From: Anthoceros angustus
Lineage: Eukaryota; Streptophyta; Anthocerotopsida; Anthocerotales; Anthocerotaceae
Length of the DNA stretch: 64,000 bases
Direction: 5' to 3'
NCBI GenBank assembly: GCA_010909165.1
Contig: MU008163.1
Span: 930,001 to 994,000, forward strand
Position 1 is the stretch's first letter. Each line of letters begins with the position of its first letter. The position numbers were made by a program, and so were the translations under genes. Shown here one piece after another: positions 21,809 through 34,604 of the stretch. The notes under the pieces were generated by a model, which was not told where the DNA came from, searched no databases, and worked only from the letters and a program-made list of their open reading frames with translations.

Positions 21809-22004
21809 TGTTAGAAAACAGTTATTCCCAGGTTCAGTACATTAGAAATGGTGTGCTATGCATACATATATAGCCTTTGGCCTTGTCATACTCTCGATAG
21901 TATGAAACCCTATCTCGCTCCTGGGATAATCCTATATACTTCTAGGACTTATACTCATAACTCTAATATGTGATGTGTTGCACCAATCCTATAGATTTCT
22001 AACA
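21809..22004 (-). repeat. 3' LTR of copia element
   Basis: 196 bp with 9 bp inverted ends TGTTAGAAA and TTTCTAACA. Confidence 0.95.
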
Positions 22005-22016
22005 CTCCCACTCAAC
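22005..22016 (-). promoter_or_regulatory. polypurine tract of copia element
   Basis: Minus strand GTTGAGTGGGAG abuts the 3' LTR, the standard plus-strand priming site. Confidence 0.8.
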
Positions 22017-22169
22017 ACATCGCTACTCTTTTAAGCCTAACATCTTGCTAAACTTACGTGCTTCTCTAAAGTCAACCCTTTGGTCAAAACATCTGCAGGC
22101 ATGTCCACAGTGGGACAATACGCTAGCTCTATCTCCTTGGATTGAACTTTCTCTCTGATGAAGTGATGC

Positions 22170-25100
22170 TTTACTTCAATGTGTTTCGTCCTCGCATGAA
22201 AAGTAGCATTCTTTGCTAAGTAAATGCAACCTTGATTGTCGTTGAAGATGGTTGTTGCACCCTTCGCTTAAATCCCATTTCTTGAGCAATCGTCGTAGCC
22301 ATATTGCTTCCATTGTTGCGTGATATTGCCATGTACTCCGCTCAGAGGACAAAGCCACGATGGTGGCGCCTACTACTCCATGAAATGGCTCCCCAAATAG
22401 CATAAATACATATCCTGTGGTAGACTTGCGCCATCGACATCTCCATGTCAATCACAAAATCCAACCACACAGGCTTCTTCATGTCGATCCTTTTGGTATT
22501 TCAACTTCCAATGTTTTGTGCCGCAAGTATCGAATATCCTCTTGATCGCTTGATAATCTTTGTCGAGGTTGGCCAAGAATCGACTCACAACTCCCACGCC
22601 TCGCAATGTCGGGCCTTGTCCTGTTGCCAAATATGTAAGACAGCCAACGCACGTTGATAGAGAGTCTTATCTATCTTCTCTTTCTCCTTTTCGTTGTAGG
22701 GCTCATCTCCTGCGATAGCTTCTCATTGAAGATCATTGGCGTCTTCATGGGTTTGCAATCTTGCATGCCGAAACGCTCCAATATGGTCTCCACATATGTT
22801 TGTTGGCTCAAAGAGATCTTTGTTAGCCCTATTCCTTTCCACCTTTATTCCTAGGGAATAGTGGAGCTCACCCAAATCTCTCATGTCAAAGCTTGCATTA
22901 AGGCTTTGCTTTCGAGTCTAAGAGTTCCATGTCATTGCTAGCAATAATCAAATCGTCCACATAGACAGCAATGATAATTATGGATTCTCCCACTCTCTTC
23001 ACATAGATATTCCAATCAGCATTGGTTTTCTTGAAACCTCTAGACTGGAAAAACACATCAACCTTACGATACCAAGCAAGGGCAGATTGCTTAAGACCAT
23101 ACAGAGCCTTTAGCAGCCTACATACCTCTCCCTCGCGTCCTGGTATTTCGTATCCCTCTGGTTGGTCCATGTAGATCTCTTCATCCAGATCTCCATTCAG
23201 GAGAGCGAGTAACATCCATATGATGTATCTCCATGTCGGCTGCGATAGCTAGGAGAGCTCGGATAGATGCTATCTTAGCGACGGGGAGAAGGTATCGATA
23301 ATCCACACAGGACTTGTGTATATCCTTTCCCCACCAGCCTTGCCTTGTAGCGCTCTATGCTTCCATCGCCTTGCGCTTAATCTTGAATGTCCACTTTGAT
23401 CCTATGCTCTTCCTTCCGTGAGGTAGAGGAGTGATTGCCCAAGTTTTGTTCTTGAGAAGAGAGTTATACTCCATCACGGCTTCTTTCCACTCCTTTGCCT
23501 TTTGGTCCTTCCAATGCTTCCTTAGGCTTTGTGGTTCGCATCGCCAACCATGCCTCCTCATACACACATGCATTCATGGATTCCAAGATCTTCGAAGGTT
23601 TCCATTGTCTCGTTGATCTTCTCAAGATTGGTTGTCTCTCTCGAATACTTGAGCTTCCTCTTCTTCGTCAATTCGACAATGCTTTGATCTTCATCTACTT
23701 CTCCAATCGCGACATCGAATTTCCCTTTCTCCCCTCTATGTCGCATTGTTGAGAAGGTTCGTTGGGCTCGAGCAGTTGCTCAAGAGTGTCATCATAGTCG
23801 AATCCTCATCGGGTCGCCAACATACGCCGTCGGATCCTTCATGATAACCTGGGGTTGGAGCTCCCACTCCTTTGATGGGTTCCACAACCTCATTAAATAC
23901 AACGTCCTGCTAAAATGATCTTCTTCCTTGAAGATCATACAACCGTAGCCCTTAATCTCGAGAGTATCCAAGCATAAGGCACTTCACGCCTTTTGGATCC
24001 CATTTTGTTCGGGTTTGCTTGAACGTGAGCATAAACCATCGAACCAAAGATCCTCAAATGGCTTATGTCGGGCTTGACGCACCACGCTTCCTCGGTCATT
24101 CCAACAATAGCTTTGGTTGGAACTCGATTCAAAACATAGGTTCTTTGTAAATGACCTCACCCCAAAACGTACTTCCAAGCCACTATGATGTAACATGCAT
24201 TTAGGCCTCCACGACTCAAGTTTGCGCCCGCCACTCCATTTTGCTCCGGTGTGTGAGGGATGGTTAGTTGCCTTCCAATTCCATGCTCCTTGCAAAAGCG
24301 TTGGAAGTCGGTGGAGATGTATTCACCTCCGTTGTCACTACGCAAAGTCTTGACGTTGTCCACTTGCGTTCTCCACCATGGCTTTCCATTCCTTGAAGAG
24401 TGTAAATACCGGATTTCTCCTTCATAAGATATGTCCAGTCTTCCTAGTGAAATCATCCACAAACACCGAATGTAGCGGGCTCCGCCATGAGTGGATTTTC
24501 ATTGGACCACACACATCCGTGTGTACCAACTCTAGCGCCATCTTTGCTCGTCACTGCAATCTTTGGGAACTTAGTTCGTGTAGCTTTCCCATTATGCACC
24601 CTTGGCATAATTGGCTCACCCACTTCTTTCAAATCCAAGCACCAACCATATGTTGGTTCTTCATCAACTGATATTGTCCACACCAATGTGCCCTAGACGT
24701 TGATGCCATAAATCAATAGATCCAATGCTATTTTGCGAATCGTCCATAAAGGTGCAAGCTTGCCTTCCACGAAGCACACAACTTGTACAAATTTCCTATT
24801 CGGACGCCTCTAGCAATCACTTTAGCATTCGATAACTCAGTGCTCATTGGATCCGAAATCCTTTGGAATTGAACACAACCTCATGACTGCATCGGCAATT
24901 TTTGCGAAAGAAGATTCCTCGCAAGATGAGGCACATGATGCACGTCTTTAATACAGTTGTCCTCCGGAAGATGGACTCGTAACACTCCTCTTCCCTTGAT
25001 GTCATGTGACCTATTGTCACCAAGCGCCACCGTATGCCCCTCCGCAATACCTCGTAGCTTGAGAACCAAGGAAGGTTATAAGCGAAATCTTTGGGATGCA

Positions 25101-25985
25101 CCGAGTCAAGGTACAAACTCTCATCCTTCTTTGATGAAGTCGCTTGATCTCTTTCGGTGAAGCACGCCAAGATGTGTTCTTGGTCCTTCTCACGACTTGA
25201 TTAGCTTGGGATGATTTCCTTCTTCAAGTCGCCAATCTTATTTCTGATCCTTTGCGTGGTGATTGGGCTTCCTGCAATAATAACAAAAGCCTTTCACCTT
25301 TCTCTTTGCATCTGTATCCTTTGTCCCTTCTAGAGACTTGGCTTGCGAGGTCTTCCACCGTGATGTGCTCTTCTTGGAGAAGAGTGCCAAGCCTTCGTTG
25401 CCTTGTGTCTGGAAAGAACCATCAAGCTCCTCTTGTAGGAGTAATCTAACCACCTCATCAAAGGTTGGTTGATTGTCACTTGGACGCATCGCTACGGATG
25501 CCCTATAAGACAATAAAATTGCCTACATGATGGTGGCAAACTACTCGACCGGTGATCACCTTACCCTCAAGGTTTGATCTCGCCTCCCTCATTTGATCAA
25601 CCAAGCTTTTCAACTTGTTGACATGTTGTTGAAGTGTCGCCTCAACCATCTTGAAGTTGGAGAATTGACTTTCCAGCATTTCGCTCACAATGCTCTTCTT
25701 CTCATCGTTGTGCAAAGAATTTTCCATGCATCCTGCGAAGAGACACACTCGCTCAATTGTGAGAGAATGTCATCGACACATTCAGATAATATTAGCCAAG
25801 GCTTTCGCATCCTTGTCTATATCCTTTTCGAGCGCCATCCGGAAGTCCATTTTCCACAAACTTCCACAATCCTCTGTCAATGAGAAGAGATTTTAGCTTC
25901 AACTTCCATAATGTGAAGTTCACGCCATCAAACTTCTCCACTTGACGCGTAGTCTCCATATGCACACCTCGAAAGCTATGCAAAG
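22170..25985 (-). pseudogene. copia gag-pol polyprotein, frame-broken
   Basis: Minus strand, from right to left. Gag: METTRQVEKFDGVNFTLWK (from 25985), LVDQMREARSNLEGKVITG (about 25590), PTFDEVVRLLLQEELDGSF (25460), zinc knuckle CYYCRKPNHHAKD (about 25280) lacking its last Cys. Integrase: [18 protein letters not shown] and [15 protein letters not shown] (24350-24230), with the first two acidic residues of the DDE triad area (DNGGEY) visible and the Glu position reading G-A-G instead of G-A-E. Then KPDISHLRIFGSMVYAHV (24070). RT: KNKTWAITPLPHGRKSIGSK (23460), EEIYMDQPEGYEIPGREGEV and ALYGLKQSALAWYRKVD (23190-23080), catalytic YVDDLIIASND (about 22950). RNase H: STTGYVFMLF and ALSSERSTWQYHATMEAIWL (22430-22300). 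Frame changes separate the domains; some lie at CAG/CTG sites. Confidence 0.9.
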
Positions 25986-26143
25986 ACAAGACAAAAGTTC
26001 CTCGCACCAAAACTACTACCAAGCTTCACAAATTGCAAGCGAGCTTTTCACGGACACTTAGTCCGCATAACTACAAACAATGCAATAGAAGACAAGTGGC
26101 AAGAGTCCCACGGTGGTGCAGTACTTTACGCATCTCCGAACCA

Positions 26144-26155
26144 TGCTCGATACCA
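26144..26155 (-). promoter_or_regulatory. primer-binding site of copia element
   Basis: Minus strand TGGTATCGAGCA directly after the 5' LTR. The expected tRNA-iMet complement is TGGTATCAGAGC; CAG appears as CG, as in the copies at 835-846 and 49895-49906. Confidence 0.85.
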
Positions 26156-26351
26156 TGTTAGAAAACAATTATTCCTGTGTTCAAGACATTAGAAATGGTG
26201 TGCTATGCATACATATATAGCCTTTGGCCTTGTCATACTCTCGATAGTATGAAACCCTATCTCGCTCCTGGGATAATCCTCTATACTTCTAGGACTTATA
26301 CTCATAACTCTAATATGTGATGTGTTGCACCAATCCTATAGATTTCTAACA
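26156..26351 (-). repeat. 5' LTR of copia element
   Basis: 196 bp, nearly identical to the 3' LTR and to 847-1031. Confidence 0.95.
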
Positions 26352-27329
26352 GATTTCACGAGACAACTGGAATGGGGGCAACCTTTCCTGCTAATGGCCC
26401 CAATTACGAGCCGGAGTACTTCGGATCAGTAGGGCTTGTGGCGGCGAATACAGAAGCCAGAGTAGTCGGAGGTCGTGGTGATCTGAAATTGTTTTCGCCT
26501 CCCTTAAGGCAAGGGGAATTGTGGTTTAGTGGTCCGGGCATCATGCACGGTATATTGTTTGGATTTTAAGCTCTCGCTCTCGTCATCTCTTTTGACGTTC
26601 CTTGAATTTCGAAGTCCACATTAGGTGCTCGCGCGGCAGTGCTGCACCAGTCCTCTTTCCATGCTAAGGTTGCACCTGCACTAGCCATTCTCGAATATTT
26701 ATGCAGGATGTGTGCATGACCCCAAGGCGACTGCTGAAGTTTTGGACAATGAGAGATGGTTTCACATAGGATTCAGTGCGTATTTCAATTTGGAGGGCTA
26801 CCTTTTCGTTGTCAGCAAGATCAGTGACCTCAGCAACTATAAAGGCTTTCAGGTGTGTTTTCTTGATGTGTTGCAAGCTCGTACCGGCCTACAAGTATGC
26901 GTGGCTTTAATTCGCGTGCTGAAACATCCGATATACCATCTCTGGTCCACGGCCACCCGGATGACAGGGTGCACCAGGAGGAATTGAAAGTTTTCTGGTC
27001 ATGCATCCTCAGGTCAAAGATGCTGCAGTCATACCGTGAGTGTTCAAGTTCTTCGAACGTTCTCCAACGTTTTTACCGAGGCTAGCTGGTTCTTCTAAGT
27101 GCTTTTAAAAAGTGCTTGTTTGCCTAAGCAAGCAGACCTTTATACAGTATATATATCCCAGAAGATGAGAAACATGTTTGCCTGCAGGTATCCTGGTTCC
27201 ATGAGTGTATACACCATTCCCATGGCATGTATAGTACATTGGACCTTGAAAATTCAACCCACCAAAGACGAGATCAAGTACTACATCGCAGAGAAGGTAT
27301 ACTCAAGTACTACATAGCAGAGAAGGTAT

Positions 27330-28330
27330 ACTTACAGGACTGGACCACCCCTACAGAACTAGCTAGGATTCCACTCGAATAAGCATGCTCGTTTACTGAT
27401 GATGCGTCAAACCTACTGGCCACGTGCTGTTTTCCTTTCGTGTTGTTTCCTTCGGCCTTGCTGCGTACATATACAACTTTGTCCAGCCTGTAAAAGTCTC
27501 TCAAAAGTCTGTAGAAGTCTCTCACAGCATCCTTCAATTCGAGCCAGGAATGAAAAGATTCAATACAAGAAAACATTACAATGCACGACCCAGCCCTAGT
27601 TCATGAATCATTCCAATCACGAGCTTGCACTTTCATCCCAGCCTGGAGACAAACATCTAGTCTACACCGGAACAATACCAGCAGACTGTAAACAAGTGTC
27701 AGATCCTGGAGATCCAGCACTTCAATTGCCGCAAGGAACGGGGACCGGATGAAAGAAAGTCAGATGGAGATGGATGCCGTTTGAGAAGTGGAGGGGTCAG
27801 GAGGTAGATGTACGACCCAGGTCCCGGATCTGTGCTGAAGCGTTCTCGAACAGAGATTGTGGTGACTCGGAATGGCTATGATAGCAGGATATTCCCAGCA
27901 GGGCTAGGGCATGGTCATGTTGCCATTCAGACCCTGAACAGTGATGACTCAAGTTATCACGCTGTCAGATTCTGAGGCCACAGCTCTAAGAGAAAGAGTC
28001 TACAGCCGGGATAAGAGATGAAGAGGAGGACCCACGCCCGACAGAAGAGTCCGAAACATGTCCCTTCAGGGAAAGGACTCTGTGAGAGATCAGCAATATC
28101 CAAGTTTCCCAATCTTTACAAATTAAAATGAGTCAAAGTACCTTTCCCCCATGATGAGGACCCACGTCCGACGGAAGAGTCCGAAGCATGTCCCTTCAGG
28201 GAAAGGACTCTGTGAGAGATCAGCAATATCAAAGTTTCCCAATCTTTACAAATCAAAATTAGTCAAAGTACCTTTCCCCCATGTGTGCTTTCAGGTTTCA
28301 GGTTTCAATCCTTGCATGTGTGCTTTCGAG
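27330..28330. other. spacer between 4CL-like and PPR loci, with a 130 bp tandem duplication
   Basis: It matches 1977-2867. Here a segment starting GAGGACCCACG occurs twice in tandem (28026-28155 and 28156-28285, period 130 bp), each with CCTTCAGGGAAAGGACTCTG and CAAAGTACCTTTCCCCCATG, while the other duplicate has it once. No gene recognised apart from the short open stretch noted in the other copy. Confidence 0.7.
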
Positions 28331-28332
28331 TC

Positions 28333-30380
28333 TCATCTCTCCCTTACCACAAAAATGTGCACGAGCCCGTCTATGCCTACCCACCAGCTCTGGCCTGGCT
28401 GTTTCCATGCCCCGATTGCTTTCCTCCTCGTCTGCAGCTTCTGTGCCTCCTCCCACATCTCATCACTGAGGTATATGTTGGACATCAACACATAGGCTGC
28501 AGCATCCTTGTCATGCAGCTTCAGTGCTTCGTTGAAGGCATGGAGTCCCACCTCCACGTTGCTCCACTTTTGACAGGCACCCAAAAGTGTGTGCCAGACT
28601 GCGGTGTCGGGGAGTACAGGCATGCTCCTTGCCATCCCTAGAGCCTCGTGGAGGTGGCCTGCACGACCCAGGATGTCCACCATGCACGTGTAGTGCTCCA
28701 TGGTGGGAGTGATGCCATAGTGTTGGCTCATTGCCTCGAAGTACTCTCGCCCCTTGTCCACAAGGCCTGCATGACTGCATGCTTTCAGAACGCTGAGAAA
28801 TGTGATGCTGTCCGGCCGTACGCTCTGCTCTTGCATTCTGCAAAGCAGGTGGAAGACTGTTTCGCTGTCCCCTTGCCGGGAGTATCCTGCAATCAGTGCA
28901 TTCCAGGCGACACTGTCTGCTTCAGGCAACCCATCAAATACCTGATGAGCATCCACCATGCTCCCAGACTTCGCATACATGTTTATCAAACTGATGGCTA
29001 CAAACGGGTCTGCCTGATGCCCCTGTTCTTCGATCTGAACATGCAGCCACCTTCCCGGATGCAACGCTGCTACATCCGCACATGCCTGCAGGAGGCAGGC
29101 AAACGTTACAGAATCCGAGCAGAAATGCCTTCATCTCGCATGGCTCTGTAAACACGAAGAGCTTCATGGCCCATCCCCTGCTGGCAGTATCCCGCCATCA
29201 TGGCATTCCATGTCACCAACGTTTTCCGAGCAAGCCGGGCAAATACAGCCCGAGCATCCTCGATGCTGCCACACTTTGCATACATGTTCACCAGGCTGCA
29301 CCCTACAACCGCATCACCCAGCAGCCCCTTGACATCAATCTGAGCATGGAGCTCCTTCCCTGCCTCCAAACCCCCGGCACCCACGCTCGTACACGCCTGC
29401 AGGAGGCTCACAAACGTCACAGAAGTGGGTGCAGCCAGGCCCTCTTCCTTCATAGCCCTGTAGAGATGAAGTGCTTCTTCACCCCTGCCCTGCTGGGCAT
29501 ATCCTGTTATCATGGCATTCCATGACACCGCATCTTTGCTACCAAGCCCATCAAAAACTCTCCTGGCATCATCCCAGCTGCCACACTTTGCGTACATGTC
29601 CACCAGGCAATTCACAACAAACAAGTCAGGCTCAACCCCACAAGCCATGACATCAGCATGCACCTGCCGCCCAGTTCTCAAGTCTGCTTCCCTGCCACAA
29701 GCCTGCAACGCTGCTACATACACATGCCCATCCGGCTCCACACCCGACCTGCGCATCTGACGATACAAGGCTATGCCCTGCTCACCTTGCCCGTGTTTAA
29801 CATGGGCAGAAATCATAGAAGACCACATGAAGACATCTGGCTCAGCCACCACTGTGAAGACATGCATGGCTTCCTCCAACATGCCATGAGAAGCATACAT
29901 CCGGAGGATGTGGTTACACAGGAACGTATCCGATCCATACCCCTTCTGCACTGCCAGAGCATGCACCCGGCGACCCAGAACCAGCTCCCTCTTCCCCACA
30001 CAGTTTCTCAGGACAGCGTAGATAAGAGACTGCGAAACAAGACATCCAGCCTGCACCAGGGCTCCCAGAGCCTCAACAGCCGGCGCCACGCAAACGTGCC
30101 CTTGCTCGCAGAATTTGCTCACTGTCTCGGCACTTACGCCGGGACAGTCCGGCGATGTAGAAGCCAACGATTCGCAACCTGTGCCCGCAAGACCTGTGAT
30201 GCCAGCAGTCCGTGTTTGCAGGGCCCAGAAAAGCCGTTCCCACAAGAGGAGGTGTGAATGAAGTGCGAGGCTCCTGGCAGCCAAGGTGGGCACAGGAATG
30301 CGCCAAGCCTGTGTAGGCAAGCCTGAACCCACAAACCAACTCCAACGCTCCAGCTGGGCCCATGCTATCCATCTCCGCAT
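28333..30380 (-). CDS. PLS-class PPR protein with E-type C-terminus, one frameshift
   Basis: About 680 residues from M at 30380 to the TGA at 28333. Organelle RNA-binding pentatricopeptide repeat proteins of this class select C-to-U editing sites or stabilise transcripts. Repeats of about 31-36 residues run from ELVLGRRVHALAVQKGYGSD (29990) through PDVFMWSSMISAHVKHGQGE, NCLVDMYAKCGSWDDARRVF, DAVSWNAMITGYAQQGRGEE, NMYAKCGSIEDARAVF, LVTWNAMMAGYCQQGMGHEA and VAWNALIAGYSRQGDSE, then the E region (PTMEHYTCMVDILGRAGH, TAVWHTLLGACQKW, KLHDKDAAAYVLMSNIYLSD) and a short E+-like end, VGIDGLVHIFVVRER. There is no DYW deaminase domain. The frame changes near 29117, where CCGAG stands against CCGGAG in copy 1; restoring that frame joins the two halves, so this is either a very recent pseudogene or a sequence error. 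N-terminus (about 100 residues) is alanine/leucine rich and could include an organelle targeting peptide. Confidence 0.85.
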
Positions 30381-30768
30381 GCACTTGTACTGGGACTGTG
30401 TCTTTGCTTACCTCGAGTTTCATGTCACCCGACGAGAGGGAAGTTCGGGTGTCATGCTGGAAGTTTGAGGGCCATTACGGCGAAGAGGATGGCCCGGGGC
30501 CGGAAGACCACGTCATCACGAAGAACGAACGTCCTCCGGTTTTCAACGTTTTCAACGGGGACATCCACTTTATCCAGGCATAGAAGATGATGAAGAAAAT
30601 ATTTTAGTCCAAACCGCTATTCACAGGACGGCAAGCCCCTCCCTCGTGCTCTACATATTCTTCCTTGCCCGAGCGTGAAGGCTCATTAGCGAAAACCCTC
30701 GGCTCCGCCTTCGGCTGCGCAGTTCCCCAGCAGCGGCGCGGCGCAGTGGTCCGAACAGACTTGCCACC

Positions 30769-31730
<962 letters not shown>

Positions 31731-32640
31731 AGCGCCTCAACAGCTTTAGCTATCCGGCCCCATAAAGTTTGGGGAAGGCATGCCAACTGTGCAGAGGATT
31801 TGCACGAATCTGGCCTTACCACCCCCACGGCTGTAAAACAGTTGTAGTGCAGTTTTAGAAGCCTTAATTGTGGGAATGTAAACGCATCTTTTTGTTGAGT
31901 GAGTTTGATTGGCATTTGCGCGTTCTGGCCGCTGGTCTCTCGCTGTGATGCACGGTTGGCCCTGTCGGGGCCTACTTTTCAGTTTCGTTATTTCGCCGGA
32001 CTGATGTGTGATGAATTGGAAGCACTTCAGCCCATTAACGCTGGGGTTCGATGATCGTCCTGAATGCCGCGCGCACTTGTCATCACCCAGAAGGACTGAC
32101 GGAAAATGGACTTGTTGGCCTAGCCTGTGAGACTAAAGCACTAAAGAGGTGTGCCACAAGGTTCTCTTCCTCGAATTCACTCAATGTCCTAATCCTGTAC
32201 CTTAACATTCTCTTTCTCAAAATTCTACCGAACGATTTTTCGTTCTGAGAAATGTAAGAGGTATATCAAAATGGTTCTCTAATGGCAATAAGAGTTTTGT
32301 TTGGTAAGTTTACCATGTACACAAACCATGGAACGAGGTTCTCTTAAAAATGGTTATCTAATAACACTAAGAGTTTGCTTGGTAAGTTTATCATGTACAC
32401 AAGACCATGAAATGGAATTTGAACACATGCTTTTTTCGACCAATACTGGAAACTAAAGACTTAGACTAACAACAACAACAATTCTTGATATGTCCGAAAA
32501 AGGAAAGATCAATTACCTATCTAAAAAGACCTATGGTAGATAAAATAAATATTCCAAATGGCAAGTCGTAGCTAGAATTGCGATTCAACTTATCATCTAG
32601 GTCATGAATCATTGTAGCGATCATACAACGTCAACAATAA
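31731..32640. other. RPS13 3' flank and intergenic
   Basis: The first 200-300 bp are the likely 3' UTR. From about 32155 the sequence contains AT-rich repeat matter: ATGGTTCTCTAATGGCAATAAGAGTTTTG-like text recurs 80 bp later (32269 and 32350, with TTTACCATGTACACAA / TTTATCATGTACACAA). No gene. Confidence 0.5.
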
Positions 32641-32870
32641 CAATTATATTTATGTCCACCATAGGAGGAAAGAATCGCACTATTTTTCTTCATGAGAAAG
32701 CTATGAAGAATATAAATAAAGTTTGAATGAAAATGTTAAGCACTCAATCTAAATGAGGGTAGCCTAACATGTGCTCATTGGAGCAGGGCATTTAGCATGA
32801 GAGACTCAAGCGGCATGAGCCCTAACCCCTAACCCCTAACCCCTAACCCCCTTGAGACATATCCTAGGTG
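32640..32870. repeat. dispersed repeat with a (CCCCTAA)n tract
   Basis: It resembles 62700-62900: shared words include ACAATTATATTTATGTCCAC, ATAAATAAAGTTTGAAT, TTAAGCAC and CATTGGAG. At 32821-32850 lie four copies of CCCCTAA, a one-base-longer variant of the plant telomere unit CCCTAAA. At the corresponding place in the other copy (62889) there is only CCCTAATCC. Confidence 0.65.
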
Positions 32871-32879
32871 CAGGTTTGA

Positions 32880-33075
32880 AATTCCCAGAAACAACACGAT
32901 TATATAACCAAAGAGAATAAGCTGCGCCTAGAATCATCCCGAGTGCCGTTAATGTGGCCACTAAGCTATTTCTTTAGAAAGCTCCGATTAGGATAGGAGA
33001 TTCCCCGGATAGGAGATTCCCCGATGAAGCTGCTACTACCCGGTGAACTCATATTCGCTAAAGTAAAAAATAAGG
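32880..33075 (-). pseudogene. nad4: mitochondrial nad4 exon fragment in nuclear DNA
   Basis: The minus strand translates to TISLFFTLANMSSPGSSSFI, GESPILIGAF, a one-base frame change with an in-frame stop, NSLVATLTALGMILGAAYSL and WLYNRVVSGNFKP. This matches the well conserved NADH dehydrogenase subunit 4 of mitochondrial complex I (family LFFTLANMSLPGTSSF and MILGAAYSLWLYNRV). The GGATAGGAGATTCCCC block is duplicated (32994-33022). Frame breaks show it is not expressed as nad4; with the neighbouring group II intron it marks a transfer of mitochondrial DNA to the nucleus. Confidence 0.85.
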
Positions 33076-33178
33076 AAATGGTACGGAAATGGGAAGGAAA
33101 TGGTATGGATGCGCACCTTAGGCCTCAGCTTCTTGAGCTGAGTCTACAGTGGAGTTGTATGGCGAAGCGAATCGCTTA

Positions 33179-34600
33179 GCCCACTTATTTGGTTGTTTCG
33201 CTTTCGAAATAGTCTTCACTAGGGTAAAGGTTACCCTTCGAACATAGGTTATCACCTGCTTACCGCTTCTACATGACTTTTCCCGAGCCTTCCTTTTTCA
33301 CTGAAGGTTCCAAGACCTTAACAGCTTCGGCCGTGGGAAACAAATATGAAATTAGCTAGGTAAATGAGCGCTTCCCACTTCTGCTTCAAGACCAATGGAA
33401 AATTACGAATTTTGATCAGAATTGGAAAGCACATGGTGGAGGGCAGAGCCATTGGCGAGCAAAAGAGGGCCTAAAGGAATAAAACTTGTTTTCTGAGCCC
33501 TTCCTCGGGGATTTCCGCCTTAACTTAAGTGGAGGCGGTTGCTTCGCTATGGCATGGCTACACCGTAACCTTAGTTCTGCGAAAGCTTCACCTGAGCACT
33601 AGCTCAAGATAGGTTTTAAGAAAAACCCAGCAAGCTGACAACCATAGACCACGTTGTGACACGGGCAAACACTGCTATGATATATCGTTTGTAAAACTTC
33701 CTCCTCGACTTGGCTCACTCTAGCTCAAGTGGGTTACCCAAGCCGCCGTCCAACCTTCTCTCCTTACCCTTACTATAATAAGCTAAGCACGTTTAACATA
33801 GTGTATTTTACTTGCTAGGAGGAGGGCTGGGTACTCACGCGTTAAGGGTGCTTCCTCTCCTCCCAAGCCCTGTGGTAGGGAAGTTCAAAATGCTACAGAG
33901 CTTAGGAAGTTCGTCACATTTGCAAACTTAGTGGGTTGACAAATGTGACTAACTCTCGCTCTCGTGTAGTTATTAGTTTAGTTAACAAATTTAGTTTTAT
34001 GTTAAGACTAGCCAAGTTTTCGCTAACGGTTTTAGTAAGGAAAACCATAAGCATTTTCTCGTTTTTCTCTTTATTATTTAATACCATCTAGCCACTGGAT
34101 TAACTTCCCTCCCTACATATGTCTATTAACTCTTTGTACATACTTCCAAACAAAGCTTAGCTATGCTAGTGTGTTGTTCTACTAAGAGGAACACCAGGTT
34201 TGGCCAAATGAAAGCACAGTTCTATGAACTAAATAGAACATTGAGCTTAGCAGTGAAAGCCCACAAGTTTTTCTTTTTTAGATTAGAATGGCTTTTTCCA
34301 CAAGTTTTATTCCTTGAGGCCCTCTTTTGCTCGCCAATAGCTCTGCCCTCCACCATGTGCTTTTCAATTCTGATCAAAATTCGTAATTTTCCATTGGTCT
34401 TGAAGCAGAAGTGGGAAGCGCTCATTTACCTAGCTAATTTCATATTTGTTTCCTGACATTGGTCTTGGAACCTTCAGTGAAAAAGGAAGGCTCGGGAAAA
34501 CTCATGTAGAAGGGGTAAGCAGGTGATAACCTATGTTCGAAGGGTAACCTTTACCCTAGTAAAGACTATTTCGAAAGCGAAACAACCAAATAAGTGGAGT
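33179..34600. repeat. large inverted repeat within mitochondrial-derived DNA
   Basis: Left arm 33179-33488 (from CCCACTTATTTGG to ATAAAACTTG) is the inverse of right arm 34300-34600 (CAAGTTTTATTCC to CCAAATAAGTGG), about 300 bp with over 90 percent identity and a few gaps, around an 810 bp centre. Beyond the arms the right side continues into a group II intron domain V and the left side towards the nad4 exon, so the arms are probably intron sequence present twice in opposite directions. Confidence 0.85.
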
Positions 34601-34604
34601 TAGA

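Larger units (their letters stand above)
21809..26351 (-). mobile_element. complete Ty1/copia retrotransposon in the 4CL-like pseudogene
   Basis: LTRs at 21809-22004 and 26156-26351 are each 196 bp with TGTTAGAAA...TTTCTAACA ends, flanked by perfect 5 bp target duplications GATTT (21804-21808 and 26352-26356). A purine-rich GAGTGGGAG precedes the 3' LTR and a tRNA-Met primer site follows the 5' LTR, so the element reads on the minus strand. Domain order is gag, integrase, reverse transcriptase, RNase H, as in Ty1/copia. LTRs differ at only a few positions. Confidence 0.95.
20690..27320 (+). pseudogene. 4CL-like acyl-CoA synthetase locus split by a copia element
   Basis: Adenylate-forming enzyme of the 4-coumarate:CoA ligase group, which would activate a carboxylic acid to acyl-AMP and then to the CoA ester. 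N-terminal pieces: SGFDDSTKIFSSTQPSVPLP and LPNCIDFSVSLLASLLLGAV (20710-20910; the segment between them is short by some 40 residues), the P-loop-like motif as LLLFPSGMATESSKGVFLTH (family SGTTG-x-SKGV) at 21210-21265, and FSPVAKEILQ at about 21610. The coding sequence breaks at 21803 where the element sits and resumes at 26352 with VGLVAANTEARVV, GELWFSGPGIMHG, the hinge region NERWFHIGFSAYFNLEGYLF and PTKDEIKYYIAEK. The altered P-loop, lost TGD motif, frame changes and the 4.5 kb insertion indicate a pseudogene. The same 3' half is duplicated at 1032-1976. Confidence 0.85.

Noticed and set aside
34163-34456. 97-codon plus-strand ORF between RPS13 and the caspase-like gene
   Set aside because: It lies across the right arm of the mitochondrial inverted repeat, in intron-derived sequence.
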